A DNA stretch of 64,000 nucleotides, taken from positions 317,430-381,429 of the forward strand of contig VZQC01012374.1 of NCBI GenBank assembly GCA_009823505.1, read 5' to 3'. Below the pieces are notes generated by a model, which was not told the origin of the DNA, ran no database searches, and saw only the letters and a program-made list of their open reading frames with translations. Below are positions 1-10,968 of the stretch, piece after piece (the stretch's first letter is position 1; each line of letters opens with the position of its first letter). This stretch comes from Rhizomys pruinosus (taxonomy: Eukaryota; Chordata; Mammalia; Rodentia; Spalacidae). The translations under genes and the position numbers were made by a program.

Positions 1-75
1 CATTGCATGACAAAGGTGCACTCACATACACGAGGGGAATACACTGATACACATAAACTAAAAATAATAAATAAA
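1..75 (+). mobile_element. B2 SINE 3' end, cut by window edge
   Basis: Begins CATTGCATGACAAAGGTGCA and ends in an ATACACATA plus AATAAATAAAA tail, the 3' part of the B2 family seen many times in this window. Confidence 0.6.
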
Positions 76-1217
76 ACTTTTTTTTTAAGAAGAGAAAATG
101 CAAAGGCACAGGCACACATACTCCACTTAGAAACTATGTGGGAGTCAGCCAGCTGCTGTCCTTGGTGATGAAATTACTTCATGTGAAATCTTAGAACAAC
201 TAGTTAAAAGCAAGATCATCTCCTGCATGCTGTTTGTGGTCACTGTTGGTATCTTCTTAGATCTATTTGAACTTCTAGAAAAATACAGGCTTCAGTATGT
301 TAATGTCTTCAGTTCCTGGCTGCCAGGCAGAGGAAATGTTTAACTATTTTTATCATGTTCTTGTATCCCCCAAAAAAGCCCTTATGAGAGGAAATGTCAG
401 CATCTCACCACAAAGCTATCTCTTATCAGTTATAGTCCCTGTGGATAATGATTTGTCAAATTTGGACATGTGTAAAATGCAAGGGCTGTGCTATTTACTT
501 TAGAAGGGAAAAATTAGATGTAGCTGATAAAGGAGTTAAGGCTTTTGTTAGAAGACAGAAACCATTAGAGATAGTCATTGTTAACCTAGGAAAGTGTCCT
601 TGGACCCCTCCCTACTGAAACTTTCTTTGCAACTCAAGGGGGAGGGGGACAATGGAGGGGAAGAAACTGTGAAGTGTACATTGTTATTTGAGACAGAGAA
701 CAAATGTGGACCTTAAAACAGGCATGTTGCTGCTTCTGATCAAGGGGCGCTGCTTTTGTTCAGAACTCTCCTTTCCCCCATTTATTTAGATTTTGGAAAA
801 TGCATTCCATCTTTCAAAAGCGTGGCATTCCTTCACGTACAGTGCTTGTTGCTCTTCTTTTCCTTCTGTAGATGTGATTCTTTTTCATTAGTAGAAGCAG
901 AGAAAACACATCTAGCTCAAAGCAACGTGAGTCAGTGCATACTTGACATGCCTCTGTCCTCACAGCACTCTGCCTCCTTGCAGTGCTCACTCCTAGTGCG
1001 CTCACAGGGGGAACAGGGAGGAAAAATTATTTGTAAATATTGGGCTGTTTGCAGAGGAGAGGAAGAGACTGCGCTCAAGCCCTGTTTTACTCTTTTACTT
1101 TTTCTCTAGATCCCTTTGTGGTTCTTTCAAAACAGATAGTCATGCATATACTTGGGAGAATTTCTCTGGTATCGGTCTTTGAGGCCAAGAAATAGTAGAG
1201 CCAAGGCCTGTAGGTCA
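76..1217 (+). other. Exoc6b: Intronic sequence before exon A, no gene seen
   Basis: Mostly unique sequence of the intron preceding exon A. Open frames on both strands (for example 756-1109) have no recognisable protein features and no matching splice context. Confidence 0.6.
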
Positions 1218-1234
1218 GGACACTAAACATTTTT

Positions 1235-1477
1235 TTTTTCATTTTTATTTATTTTTGTATGTGTATGAGTGTACTGTCTGCGTGCAGGTTTGTGCACCCG
1301 TGTCGTGCAATGCCGCGGAGGTCAGAAGAGGGTTTCGGATTCCCCTGGAACTGGAGTTCTCCCGAACCGGAGTTTCAGATGGTTCTCGGCCGCCATGTGG
1401 GTGCTGGGGATCGAACCCGGGTCCTCTGTAAGAGCGGTCAGCGCTCTTAACCACTAGGCCATCTCTCCAGCCCCCAC
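1235..1477 (-). mobile_element. B2 SINE, full length, antisense
   Basis: Reverse strand reads GGGGGCTGGAGAGATGGCC with tRNA-type A and B boxes (GGTTCGATCCCC region) and an AT-rich tail. It has a clean target-site duplication GGACACTAAACATTTT at 1218-1234 and 1478-1493. It carries the internal duplication typical of the younger B2s here. Confidence 0.92.
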
Positions 1478-1493
1478 GGACACTAAACATTTT

Positions 1494-2540
1494 GAAGCTG
1501 ACATAATGATACCAAGAAGCTGTATAGAGAACAGGCTTACTACTGATGACAGAAAAGAACTGTCACCTTTTAATAGATACCTTTGTTTTTAACATTTTTA
1601 GAGACAAACCAATCCTCATCCATTAGTAATAAAATGTCTTTCATTGCTAAAGGGCCCGCTAGCTTATTTGTCACAGATCTCTAGGGAATGTCCTGTGGTA
1701 TTGCTGTTCATTGTATAAGGATGGCTCTGACAAGTCATTGGGCCAAGGCCCTACGTGAGGAATGGCTACCAGCAGTTTTCTGTTGAGAGATGGCTCTGAG
1801 ACAGAGTAAACTCAAATAAACAGGAGGAGGAAGAACCTATGAAACAAGGCTGTAGTTGAATTTGCTAATCAAAATTAGGCAAGAAAAGTTCTTTAAACTT
1901 TAAAAAAATTTTATCCTTACTTAGGAAATCCTTATAATCACTTACTGTAGTTATTCTAAATAAAAGTGTCATTTCCTATCCAGGTCAGTTTTTACATGGC
2001 ATATTTCCTTGTCTTTTTTCATGTGTATGCATTGTTTTGATGTAGTATAAATACCATTATGAATCTTTTCATTGCATTTTTCTTGTTTTTCTTTTGAGAT
2101 TGTGATTTATATAGCTGTTGGCTCTGGTTTTCTGGCAAGATAAGATAATTTTCCTAGTATTTTGGCAAGAAAAAAAGGGGCTCTGGTTTTCTGGCAAGAT
2201 AAATTTCCTTAAAATTTCTGTATTGCCATCATAAAGGAGTGTCTATAAAGATTCTTTGATGTCATGCTCACTTGAAATAAGAGAGACCAAAATTATTCTT
2301 GGGCCACATCACAGGATCTTGAAGACCTTTCCAAAGCAACAGAAAGTTTTTTTGCTTGCAGAAGATTAAATACTCTGAACACTTAAATATAGAGACCTAA
2401 TTTTTGCCCTCAAAGTGCAAAGCAGGTATACAGAAAATTCAATAAATCTGAACCAGTAAACATGAGGTACAGTAGTGTCTGAAGGAAAGCCAGTGAGGAA
2501 CACTGTGGAAAGAATATGATTGCATTAAGAAAAGGGTCTT
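1494..2540 (+). other. Unique intron sequence with a short direct repeat
   Basis: No gene recognised. A 23-bp word starting GGCTCTGGTTTTCTGG occurs at 2120 and again at 2179 (period 59 nt). Confidence 0.5.
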
Positions 2541-2674
2541 GTGCTGGGCGTGGTGGCTCAGGCCTTTAATCCTAGCACTCTGTAGGCAGAGGCAGGTGGA
2601 TCTCTGGTCTACACAGTGAGTTTCAGGCCAGCTGGGGCTGCAGGGAGACCCTGTCACAAAAAGACCAAAAAAAA
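2541..2674 (+). mobile_element. B1 SINE
   Basis: Starts GCTGGGCGTGGTGGCTCA, has the AGGCAGAGGCAGGTGGAT block and ends in CACAAAAAGACC plus A tail. A short internal deletion removes part of the GAGTTCAAGGCC region. Confidence 0.88.
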
Positions 2675-2867
2675 GGGGGGGTCCTGTTAGAGAAGCTGTG
2701 CCCCAAAGCAGAAACCAGCCTGTAACCATGAGTCAGCCTAGGTCAACTTGGACATGTCTGTTGAGTGTGACAGGAAAAATCTAACCTAGGTCTTTATTTT
2801 ATTTACATACTTTCCTTCGTTTCCTTTTTTGTTTCATTTTGTTTTCTTCAACATGTACTTTAAGTGC

Positions 2868-2869
2868 AT

Positions 2870-2908
<39 letters not shown>

Positions 2909-2910
2909 TT
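2868..2910 (+). repeat. (TTTA)n microsatellite
   Basis: About ten TTTA units, grown from the A-rich tail of the adjoining antisense B1. Confidence 0.9.
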
Positions 2911-3048
2911 CTTTTTGAGATAAAGTCTCCCTGTAGCCCCAGCTAGCCTGGAACTCACTCTGTAGACCAGGCTGGCCTCGAACTCATAGACCCGCCTGCT
3001 TCTGTCTCCCAAGTGCTGGGATTAAAGGTGTGTGCCACCACAGCCCAG
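2911..3048 (-). mobile_element. B1 SINE, antisense
   Basis: Reads TGAGATAAAGTCTCCCTGTA on the plus strand and continues through AGTGCTGGGATTAAAGGTGT, the reverse of a B1. Confidence 0.9.
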
Positions 3049-3662
3049 GAAGTATCTCCTTTTATTCCTGCTGAGTCCCTGTTTGTCAGATGATAGTTTA
3101 CTTTGAAATTTGAATGAAAAGTAAGTTTGAATTCCTGCTTCTCAGGTCACCTAGCAAATTATTTTTGGTTTTGAGAAGTGATTTAAGTTCTTACCTTCTT
3201 CTTTTTTTTTTACTTTTTATTTTGATGTCTATATTTAGTCAACATTTCATTATTCACTTTAAATCTGTTGGAGTGACTTCTAAGTTTGGCTTTTCTGTTT
3301 GCCATCTTATGTGTTTTATGCAATGTCTCCTCTATTCTGTATTTTGATTGAAAAGAACTTAAGTATTCTAATACTTCTCCCCCTTAGAAGCAGGTTGATT
3401 ATTAAAGAAAAAATTATCTTGTTTGTCAAGTTTGGTTTTGACCACTGAAATTCAGCTTTTTGGGCATAGCCCTATCTTTGCATTTTTCCCCTAGAGGCCC
3501 ATGGCTCTTGTGTATCTGAAGGCAGTTGCAGGACCCACAACATTTCTCTTCTCCCTCTTTACTGTGAGATTGTCCCACCAGTGCTATATATCTTCACAGA
3601 TTATTAGTCTCATAACTAGAATAACAGTTCTAGAATAACAGTTTTGGGAGCATTAGTTGTTT

Positions 3663-3667
<5 letters not shown>
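3049..3667 (+). other. Unique intron sequence, no gene seen
   Basis: AT-rich sequence without recognised repeats or coding features. Confidence 0.5.
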
Positions 3668-3706
<39 letters not shown>

Positions 3707-3709
3707 TAT
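3668..3709 (+). repeat. (GT)n microsatellite
   Basis: Run of TG dinucleotides with two TATG interruptions near the 3' end, followed by a weak antisense B1-like stretch to about 3800. Confidence 0.92.
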
Positions 3710-3953
3710 GTCTGATTTTTTGTGACAGGGTTTCGTGGACCTAAGAATGATCTGCTGCCGCTACCTCCTAAGTACTAGGGGTGCAGTTTTGTGTCCTGCT
3801 TGGGAATATGATTTTTTAAACATGTATTATACTTTTATTTATTTGTTTGTTTTATATTTTTACCAGTTAGAATTTAGAGCTAGCCTTAAAAACAAATAAA
3901 AACTTGAGTAGAAAAAAAAAATCAGTGCCATTGTTTATTATAGTTTTATTTGC

Positions 3954-3984
<31 letters not shown>

Positions 3985-3998
3985 TCTTATGCTTCTAG

Positions 3999-4067
3999 GT
4001 GCCTGGAGCCCAAGACTTGGTGGATTTCTCTCCTGTGTATCGATGTCTACACATATATTCTGTTCTG
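3999..4067 (+). CDS. Exoc6b: Exoc6b internal coding exon A (23 codons)
   Basis: This exon encodes 23 residues containing QDLVDFSPVYRCLHIYSVL, which I recognise as part of Sec15-type exocyst subunits. The preceding residues VPGA match EXOC6B rather than its paralogue EXOC6. The exon is bounded by an AG acceptor (TGCTTCTAG) and a consensus donor GTGAGT, and is exactly 69 nt, phase 0 at both ends. Sec15 is the exocyst subunit that receives Rab11/Rab8-type GTPases on secretory vesicles so that the complex can tether them at the plasma membrane (known of the family). The piece falls in the N-terminal half of an about 810-residue protein. A run of 23 T lies at 3954-3976, 22 nt upstream of the acceptor, and probably forms part of the polypyrimidine region. 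It has only one copy in the window. The next exon is about 54 kb downstream. Confidence 0.95.
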
Positions 4068-4795
4068 GTGAGTCTTTGTCTGCCATACCCAATAAAGATA
4101 TGTGTTGAATGAAGAATTCTGATTTATAAGTTTAGGTAGTTTTTGTTTTTTAATCAAAGTTTTATCTACTGAGTATTAACTAATTCTTTCTGTTCTTGCT
4201 TGAATCTTTTGTTTATATTTTCCATGTAATATGCTCTGTAGTGAATGACACTTCAAATAGCCATCAGCAGTTTGCTAGGTTATAACTAGGAATATTCACA
4301 TGCTTTCATATTTGTTTCAAATCTAATATATTTAACCTATAACAACTTGCTTTTCACATTAAAATGGTATTTCTGAAAGCTATTTATATTTTTCCCTGAT
4401 TACAATTATTCCTATAAGCTCATAAAATTAAGCTTCTAGGGAGTGGTCTTTTCTCTACCTTGGCCATCCGCACAAAAGTGTAGTCTCCATTTGGGTTTGC
4501 ATTTTTCCGCTTGCTGGCAAAAGCTGTGCTTTTCTTTATGGATGTTCTAATGATTTTATGCCCATTTTAACCCCTATTTAGTGTTTAAGTTGAGTTTCTT
4601 TTTCTTTGTCTCATTTTGCTGGAAATAGAAAGTTCAGAAATTCTTTATGTATGATTGACATTGATAGTTTAGGATGCTGTTTATGTCTGTCTAGTTTGTC
4701 TTTATACTGTAAACTATGCTTATAATATGTTTCATGAAACAGACATTTTAAATTTTCAAGTAATTAGGTCCATTAGTTTTAATCTTAAAGTTTTT
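4068..4795 (+). other. Exoc6b: Start of large intron, unique sequence
   Basis: AT-rich unique sequence directly after exon A. Nothing else recognised. Confidence 0.5.
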
Positions 4796-4799
4796 TTCT

Positions 4800-4906
4800 T
4801 TTGTTTTAGACAGGGTCTCAATATGTAGTCCTAGCTGGTCTCAAACTCACAGAGATTGACCTGACTCTGTGCTTGGAGTTCTGGGATTAAAGGCATTTGT
4901 CCAGCA
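4800..4906 (-). mobile_element. Old B1-like SINE, antisense
   Basis: Divergent reverse B1: TTTAGACAGGGTCTCAATAT, CTCAAACTCACAGAGATTGA and GGGATTAAAGGCAT are still visible. Confidence 0.7.
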
Positions 4907-4990
4907 TAATTCATAATGTTTGACTTGTTATAGAACAATCAGACAAAACAGACAAACAGACAAAACCTAAAATAACAAACAGCCCCTCAA

Positions 4991-4991
<1 letters not shown>

Positions 4992-5033
<42 letters not shown>
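4992..5033 (+). repeat. (CA)n microsatellite
   Basis: About 20 CA units. Confidence 0.95.
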
Positions 5034-5035
<2 letters not shown>

Positions 5036-5316
5036 TCCCTTTAACTGTCCCTAGTCCAACTCCTCCCCCTTGTGCTGTATTCAGTGTTTGATCATTCATC
5101 TCTACTGCTGGGGAGCTCATTATTCACATACAGTTTTTAATCCTTAAAATTTCTTTTCTATGTGAAATAGATTTGGATACTCAATGATATATAAGTGAAG
5201 GTTTATGCTTTAAGATGATTATGGTTTACTAGAAGAAAAGCTGCATGATTTGAATGATTTTTAGCATGACCAAACTGTTTCAGCACAATGTGTAAGATGC
5301 CTTATTAAGATTTTAG

Positions 5317-5471
5317 CGGGGCGTGGTGGTGCATGCCTTTAATCCTAGCACTTGGGAGGCAGAGCAGGCAGATCTTTGTGAGTTCAAGGCCAGCCTGGTC
5401 TACAGAGCGAGTTCCAGGACAGCTTGGGCTACAGGGAGACCCTGTCTCAAAAAGACCAAAAAAAAAAAAAA
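5317..5471 (+). mobile_element. B1 SINE, full length with TSD
   Basis: Starts GCGGGGCGTGGTGGTGCAT and ends CTCAAAAAGACC plus A tail. Flanked by AAGATTTT at 5308-5315 and 5472-5479. Confidence 0.92.
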
Positions 5472-5867
5472 AAGATTTTGTAAAAACGTAATGAATTTGT
5501 CTCAAGTGAGAATTCTGATAGTGGTTCCTAAGAGAAGGAAATAATTTAATTGCACATTTACTCACTGTATGGTGTTAGGGTAGCCTAGCATACTCATATA
5601 TGAAATGAGATAATGATTTCCTGCTTAATACAATTATCCACCCTGAATTAATGTCACCTCAGTTCTTGGCATGAGCTTGGCATTTAGTAAATGACGGTTG
5701 TCTGGTGAGATGATGTATAGACACAGTAGTGGTATTTTCAGAAGCATATGATATGAAGTATTAGCATGTACATGGATGTCTAGACTCAACAAACTGACAA
5801 TTAAATGTATATAAAGTTTCTACCCTAGTACTACTTTGTTTCTTGCCTTTATTTTTTTGTTGTTGGG

Positions 5868-6012
5868 TTTTTTTTTTTTTTTTTAGACAGGGTCTCCCTG
5901 TAGCCCCAGCTGCCCTGGAACTCACTATATAGACCAGGCCGACCTTGAACTCACAGAGATCCACCTGCCTCTGGCGCCCAAGTGCTAGGATTAAAGGCAT
6001 ACACCATACAGC
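5868..6012 (-). mobile_element. B1 SINE, antisense
   Basis: T-run 5868-5884, then TTTAGACAGGGTCTCCCTG and the reverse B1 body to GGATTAAAGGCATACACC. Confidence 0.9.
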
Positions 6013-6013
6013 A

Positions 6014-6108
6014 AGGGGCTGTATGTGTGGCTCAGTATAGAGTATGTGTTTAGCATTGCATGAGGGCCTGGGTTCAATCTCTGCCTCCACTCCCACCCAA
6101 TAACAACA
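6014..6108 (+). mobile_element. ID-like tRNA-derived SINE
   Basis: AAGGGGCTGTATGTGTGGCT with TAGCATTGCATGAGGGCC and GGGTTCAATC (B box), then an A-rich tail. Short, resembles ID elements. Confidence 0.65.
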
Positions 6109-7819
6109 GTAACAGAGCAAAGGAGAAAAGAAAGCCAAACCATCTACCAAACCTAACCTGGAGATGCAGGGAGTAGAAACTAAGTATCTTGATGTGTTTT
6201 TCACGCACCCCTGGTCCACACTCTCCTTCTGAGTTTCCAGTGGTTTCAGGCACTAAAAAGATGTGTCTAGTCATCCAGAAAACCAAACTTTTGGTTTTTA
6301 TTATTATATATCCAGACCTCCAGATCTTGCAAATGTTTCTATATAAATATAATTGAACTCCATATCATCCTGCCTGCCATTCTAACATGGTTGCCTCTAT
6401 TCATACACTCACTACAGTTTATGAAAACAGTCTAACTCCCCTCAACCCTCTAGCTTAAACCTTAGCACAGTTCCCACTGCAGTTCTAGTAATACATCTAG
6501 TACGCCTAGCATATGTTACCTGTTTAGTATTCTCACTGGTCATCTATCTGGTAAAATACAGAGATATAGTAGAGTGTATCACAGACAGAAGTATAGAAGA
6601 CCTTGTATAGCTCCTGCTTGTCACCTTGCTTTCTCGTACTGAGTGACTCTTTGATGGTGTCATGCTCTCTTCTGCCTGTCATCCCTTCTGCATGCTCACC
6701 CTTCTGCCTGTTTTATTGCCTATTTTTTTCTCTTTTTTTCTATTTCATTTTGTTTTCTTGATTATTTATTTTCTACTTGTGTCCTCCAGCCAGTTTACTT
6801 GATGTTAGAGATTGATCTGTTCTTCATATTAGTATGGTGGCTCGTTGCACGTCAGTGTTAGTTTTACTGCATTGAGTCATTACATTCTAATGAATTTTTT
6901 TTACCAGATTGTAAGCCCTTTTAGGGCAGGTATAATGTTTATGCATTTTATTTTTTCTTTAGCTCTTGCACTTAGTATTAGTAGTGTATAATCATTAGTC
7001 AATGTTTGGTTTTGATTGTGAAAGATAACCACCCTCCTTTTGACCTGCAAATGAATCCTGGTATGCTCATCTCAGGCAGTTTTATTCAATGTCTGGGCAG
7101 GGAGTTATACAAGGGAAAACAGTTCTATTGGCATCCAACAGAAGGATCATAACATAAGTAACAAAAAGTTCTAATATTTTGTCATTTACAATAGTGTTTA
7201 TCTGAACTTTTGGCCTGGAGCATAACAAGGCACACTTTGAATAAACATGGCAATATTTATTATTTTTAGTGAAACCGACCTTCCATTCACCCCCCTTTAT
7301 GGCTGTACTGCTTATAAATTCCCAAAGGATTATTTGAAAAATCCTACTTATATCTGCCAGCCTTATCAGTAGGGCAGAAGTTCATGTATTGTAACAGGAG
7401 GTCAGATTTCGGTCATGGTCTTATAGATGGGGCCAAGCACCTGTAAATTCTTCCTTTGGTGACTAGAGTGAAGTACAATATCAAACAGTCAGGGAGACTT
7501 TTCTAGGAAGTGCTGAACTTTGGCAGGAAGGGCAAACTTTGGTGGGTGGGTCGGGGGAAGAAAGCGAACAAGGGTCAGATAGTGGTTAATTGAGACTTGG
7601 GCCTTGATGCACTAATACAATGGAAGTGTACAGGGTAGGTACATTGTGTGGAATTGTTTTAAACAATTATATGATTTAAACCTTCACATGTAATTTAGAG
7701 ATGGGAAGGTGGGATAATAAAATGTAGTTACTAGAGAAAAAAATAAAAAAATGTAACACAACAGACTTAAAGTCCTGTTGAGAAAGTAATGGTGCTCATA
7801 CCTTGTGTATTATTAATTT
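6109..7819 (+). other. SINE-free unique intron stretch, 1.7 kb
   Basis: No repeats, RNA genes or coding features recognised. Confidence 0.5.
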
Positions 7820-7832
7820 AAAGATCTTTTGG

Positions 7833-8215
7833 GGGGCTGGAGAGATGGCCTAGCGGTTAAGAGCGCTGACCGCTCTTGCAGAGGACCCAGGTTCGATCCC
7901 CAGCACCCACATGGCGGCCGAGAACCGTCTGAAACTCCAATTCCAAGAGAACTCCAGTTCCAGGGGAATCCGAGACCCTCTTCTGACCTCNATTCTTACA
8001 GAGGACCGGGGTTTGATCCCCAGCCCCCACATGGCGGCCAAAAACCGTCTGAAACTCCACTTCCAAGAGAACTCCAGTTCCAGGGGAATCCGAGACCCTC
8101 TTCTGACCTCTGTGGCATTGCACGACACGGTTGTACAAACTTGCATGCAGACGGTACATTCATACACATACATAAATAAATAAAATTAATAAAAAAAATA
8201 AAAATAAAATAAAAT
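7833..8215 (+). mobile_element. B2 SINE with duplicated centre and N
   Basis: Starts GGGGCTGGAGAGATGGCCTA, ends in AATAAATAAAA-type tail, with TSD AAAGATCTTTTGG at 7820-7832 and 8216-8228. It is about 120 bp too long because of the repeat around N 7991. Confidence 0.92.
7872..8110 (+). repeat. 120-bp tandem duplication inside a B2, N at the joint
   Basis: The B2 segment from CTTGCAGAGGACC to TTCTGACCTC at 7872-7990 is followed by the N at 7991 and then by a second version at 7992-8110. The B2 continues normally after the second version. No other B2 in the window has such a repeated centre. Confidence 0.85.
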
Positions 8216-8228
8216 AAAGATCTTTTGG

Positions 8229-8945
8229 ATACATAAATGAGTCTGCCTTGCAGATTTTTTAAAAACTCTGTCATGTTCATAGGTTCCAACCCTCAAATCC
8301 AGTTCAGTGTGAACAAAGATTTGCATGTACTCTCAGCTCCTTTAAACACTGCGACATCTTTCTAAATTTTCAAGTTAACTGCTGTAACCCATCCTATATG
8401 TAGCCCATAACAAGACACTTGGGTGTCATTAAGAGTGGCAAGAAGAACAAGGCTGTAAATGTAACTGTGCTTCTAGTTTGTGGGTCTTATTTATGATCTG
8501 TCTTGGTCTCTAATGATCTATATCATCTTCTCATTAACAATTTAAATTCTTACATTAAAAACGTTGACAAAATATACACCTTTGATTTATGTACTTTACT
8601 ACATGTGTGTTATGGTATAATAAAAAGTTTACTTTCAAGATTTCTGGCATTATGAGTTAGTAATTATGGCTGTGATGTGAATATTTTAAAAATATAAGCA
8701 GCACCACCTAATGTTACATGAATCTTAAGAACCTTCATTCCTTCCTCAATTCTTCTGGTTATTAAAGGAGGCTAGCATAGTCTAGATTGTGAGGGAGTGG
8801 AGAGTTCACTGTGCAGTCAACTTGCTAAAAAGGCTGTAGCAAGTGCAGGGTTTATTTTCCTTTACCCCTTGGGCAAAATGGGAATTTGATGGAAATTATG
8901 AATTTCTTACTCATGTCAGATGCACATATATACTTTTAATTATTT
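8229..8945 (+). other. Unique intron sequence
   Basis: Nothing recognised apart from AT-rich unique sequence. Confidence 0.5.
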
Positions 8946-8949
8946 TTAA

Positions 8950-9046
8950 TGTAGTCTTGTTCTATAGCTTAGACAACCCTTTAACTTGAAGTCCTCCTGC
9001 TTTGGCCCACGAAGTGCTAGATTACAGGGATGTGCCACCATATGGC
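8950..9046 (-). mobile_element. Very old B1/Alu-like fragment, antisense
   Basis: Weak reverse SINE pattern: GTCTTGTTCTATAGCTTAGA, AACTTGAAGTCCTCCTGC, AGTGCTAGATTACAGGGATG. Confidence 0.45.
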
Positions 9047-9133
9047 TCTACAAGAAATATTTTGTTTAGAATGCCAGACTTCCTCTTTTTTTCTTGAGTC
9101 TTACCCACAGCTCTCAAAAGAATCTCTCATCTG

Positions 9134-9382
9134 GAGCTGGAGATATAGCCTAGCGGTTAAGAGCACTGACTGCTCTTGCAGAGGACCCGGGTTCGATCCC
9201 CAGCACCCACATGGTGGCTGAGAACTGTCTGTAACTCCAATTCCAGGAGAACTCCAGTTCCAGGGTAATCCGAGACCCTTTTCTGACCTCCGCGGCATTG
9301 CACGACACGGTTGCACAAACCTGCATGCAGACAGTACATTCATACACATAGAAAATAAATAAAAAATTATGAAAAAAAAAAG
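9134..9382 (+). mobile_element. B2 SINE, full length with TSD
   Basis: tRNA-like head, internal duplication variant, A-rich tail. TSD AGAATCTCTCATCTG at 9119-9133 and 9383-9397. Confidence 0.93.
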
Positions 9383-9397
9383 AGAATCTCTCATCTG

Positions 9398-10143
9398 AAA
9401 GGGAATATAGGCTGCATCAGGTTGTAGGTGTCTGCGGAGCATAGACTATGTATGCCCCAGTATAGCTCATGTCAATTCTCCTTGAGTACCCCCTTGTTCT
9501 AAATCTCCTGACAACTCCCTGGCACCTCGTCTTTCTCTTAGATTGTGACTCCTCATCCAAATCTAAATGCAAAATATTTCAGAGTGACTTTATTTCTGTC
9601 ATAAATCTTCATTCTCCAGGTAGCCATTATGCATGGCAGGCAGATAACCTGCTATTCTTTTGGGAATAAGTTAGCCTCTACAACTATGTTTATGGTTTTA
9701 TTTCCTGATACTTTTGCTTAGATTTGGAACAGATGATTAAAAATAATTGTGAAAACTATTAGTAAGAGAATATGTTAACTTTCAAAGCATTCTTTCTTGT
9801 TTTTAAGGGACTCTGCTCTAATTTCGGAAGTAAATCACTAGCATGGCTAGAATTTACCCACCATAGCTTCCCTTTCCTTCCTCAACATGGTAGCAGCCAA
9901 AGATGAGACAGAACAGGGCGGAATCTTCCTGGAACATGCTTTTTCCACTATTTTTCTTTTCCGCTAGATCTAGATGGTATGTGATCTCGCAGTCTTAATC
10001 TGAGGATTTCTCCTGCTATGGTTTGCCCTAGCAGCTGGGAAAAATGGCAAAAGCATGGTCATGTAGCAACAGATACAACAGGGGAAGGATTGGAGTGTAG
10101 AAATAGGCACCAGTATGAGCAGCTTTAGGTGACATGTGTTCTT
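9398..10143 (+). other. Unique intron sequence
   Basis: No gene or repeat recognised; the 66-codon frame at 9469-9669 has no supporting features. Confidence 0.5.
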
Positions 10144-10161
10144 AAGTGTCATGGAATTTTT

Positions 10162-10322
10162 TTTTCTTTTTTTTTTTTTTCTTTTTTTGAGACAGGGTCT
10201 CCCTGTAGCCCCAGCTGTCCTGGAACTCACTCTGTAGACCAGGCTGGCCTTGAACTCACAAAGATTCGCCTGCCTCTGCCTCCCAAGTGCTAGGATTAAA
10301 GGTGTGCACCACCATACCTGGC
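10162..10322 (-). mobile_element. B1 SINE, antisense with long TSD
   Basis: Reverse B1 from a T-rich tail to CCACCATACCTGGC. TSD of 18 nt AAGTGTCATGGAATTTTT at 10144-10161 and 10323-10340. Confidence 0.94.
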
Positions 10323-10340
10323 AAGTGTCATGGAATTTTT

Positions 10341-10793
10341 TTAATGAACTTTGATAGAAATTGACTATTATACTAAAGTGTTTAGAAACAAATGATTGAA
10401 GAATTTATGACACTTTTGGAGTTTTTAATGAACAGAATGATTCCTTTTAGCATCTTCAAATTAGACTTCATGATCTTTTTAAATTGTGCTATCTGAAATG
10501 TTGTTCAAATTTATTTGTAATCCTATATTGAATTTTATGTAATACTTTCATTTTCAGTTTCATAGTGCTTTATAAAACCATCTACATAGTAGATAAGGGG
10601 AGTTACCTCATCATAGAGACTTGGCTCACTCTTAGTTTTGTTGTAAGGGGGTTCTTTGTTGACAAGACAATGAAGATTTTAGGGTTCTCATTCTTACATT
10701 TGTATTAACACTGTTTCTAATAATGAAGTAAATTTAACTGTAAAAACTGGGGGTTTATGGGTACATGGAAGGGGAGGGCATCTAAATTTGATT
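10341..10793 (+). other. Unique intron sequence
   Basis: No gene or repeat recognised. Confidence 0.5.
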
Positions 10794-10806
10794 AAGAATT
10801 GTTGCA

Positions 10807-10955
10807 ACAGGCATGGTAGCACATGCCTTTAATCCCAGCACTCTGGAGGCAGAGGCAAGGAGGATCTCTTGAGTTCAAGGTCAGCCTGGTCTACATAGTG
10901 AGTTCTAGGACAGCTGAGGCTACAGAGAGACCCTGACTCAAAAAAAGAAAAAAAA
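10807..10955 (+). mobile_element. B1 SINE with TSD
   Basis: CAGGCATGGTAGCACATGCC head, CTCAAAAAAAGAAAA tail. TSD AAGAATTGTTGCA at 10794-10806 and 10956-10968. Confidence 0.93.
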
Positions 10956-10968
10956 AAGAATTGTTGCA

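Noticed and set aside
1400..1450. tRNA-like A and B boxes in B2 and ID elements
   Set aside because: These belong to tRNA-derived SINE promoters. No intact tRNA fold with anticodon and acceptor stem was seen.
1245..1490. Open frames with the recurring peptide RDGLVVKSADRS or HVGAGDRTRVLCKSGQ
   Set aside because: The same peptides recur wherever a B2 occurs, in both orientations. They are SINE translations, not a protein family.
7829..8289. Overlapping open frames of about 100 codons on both strands
   Set aside because: They are translations of the B2 at 7833-8215.
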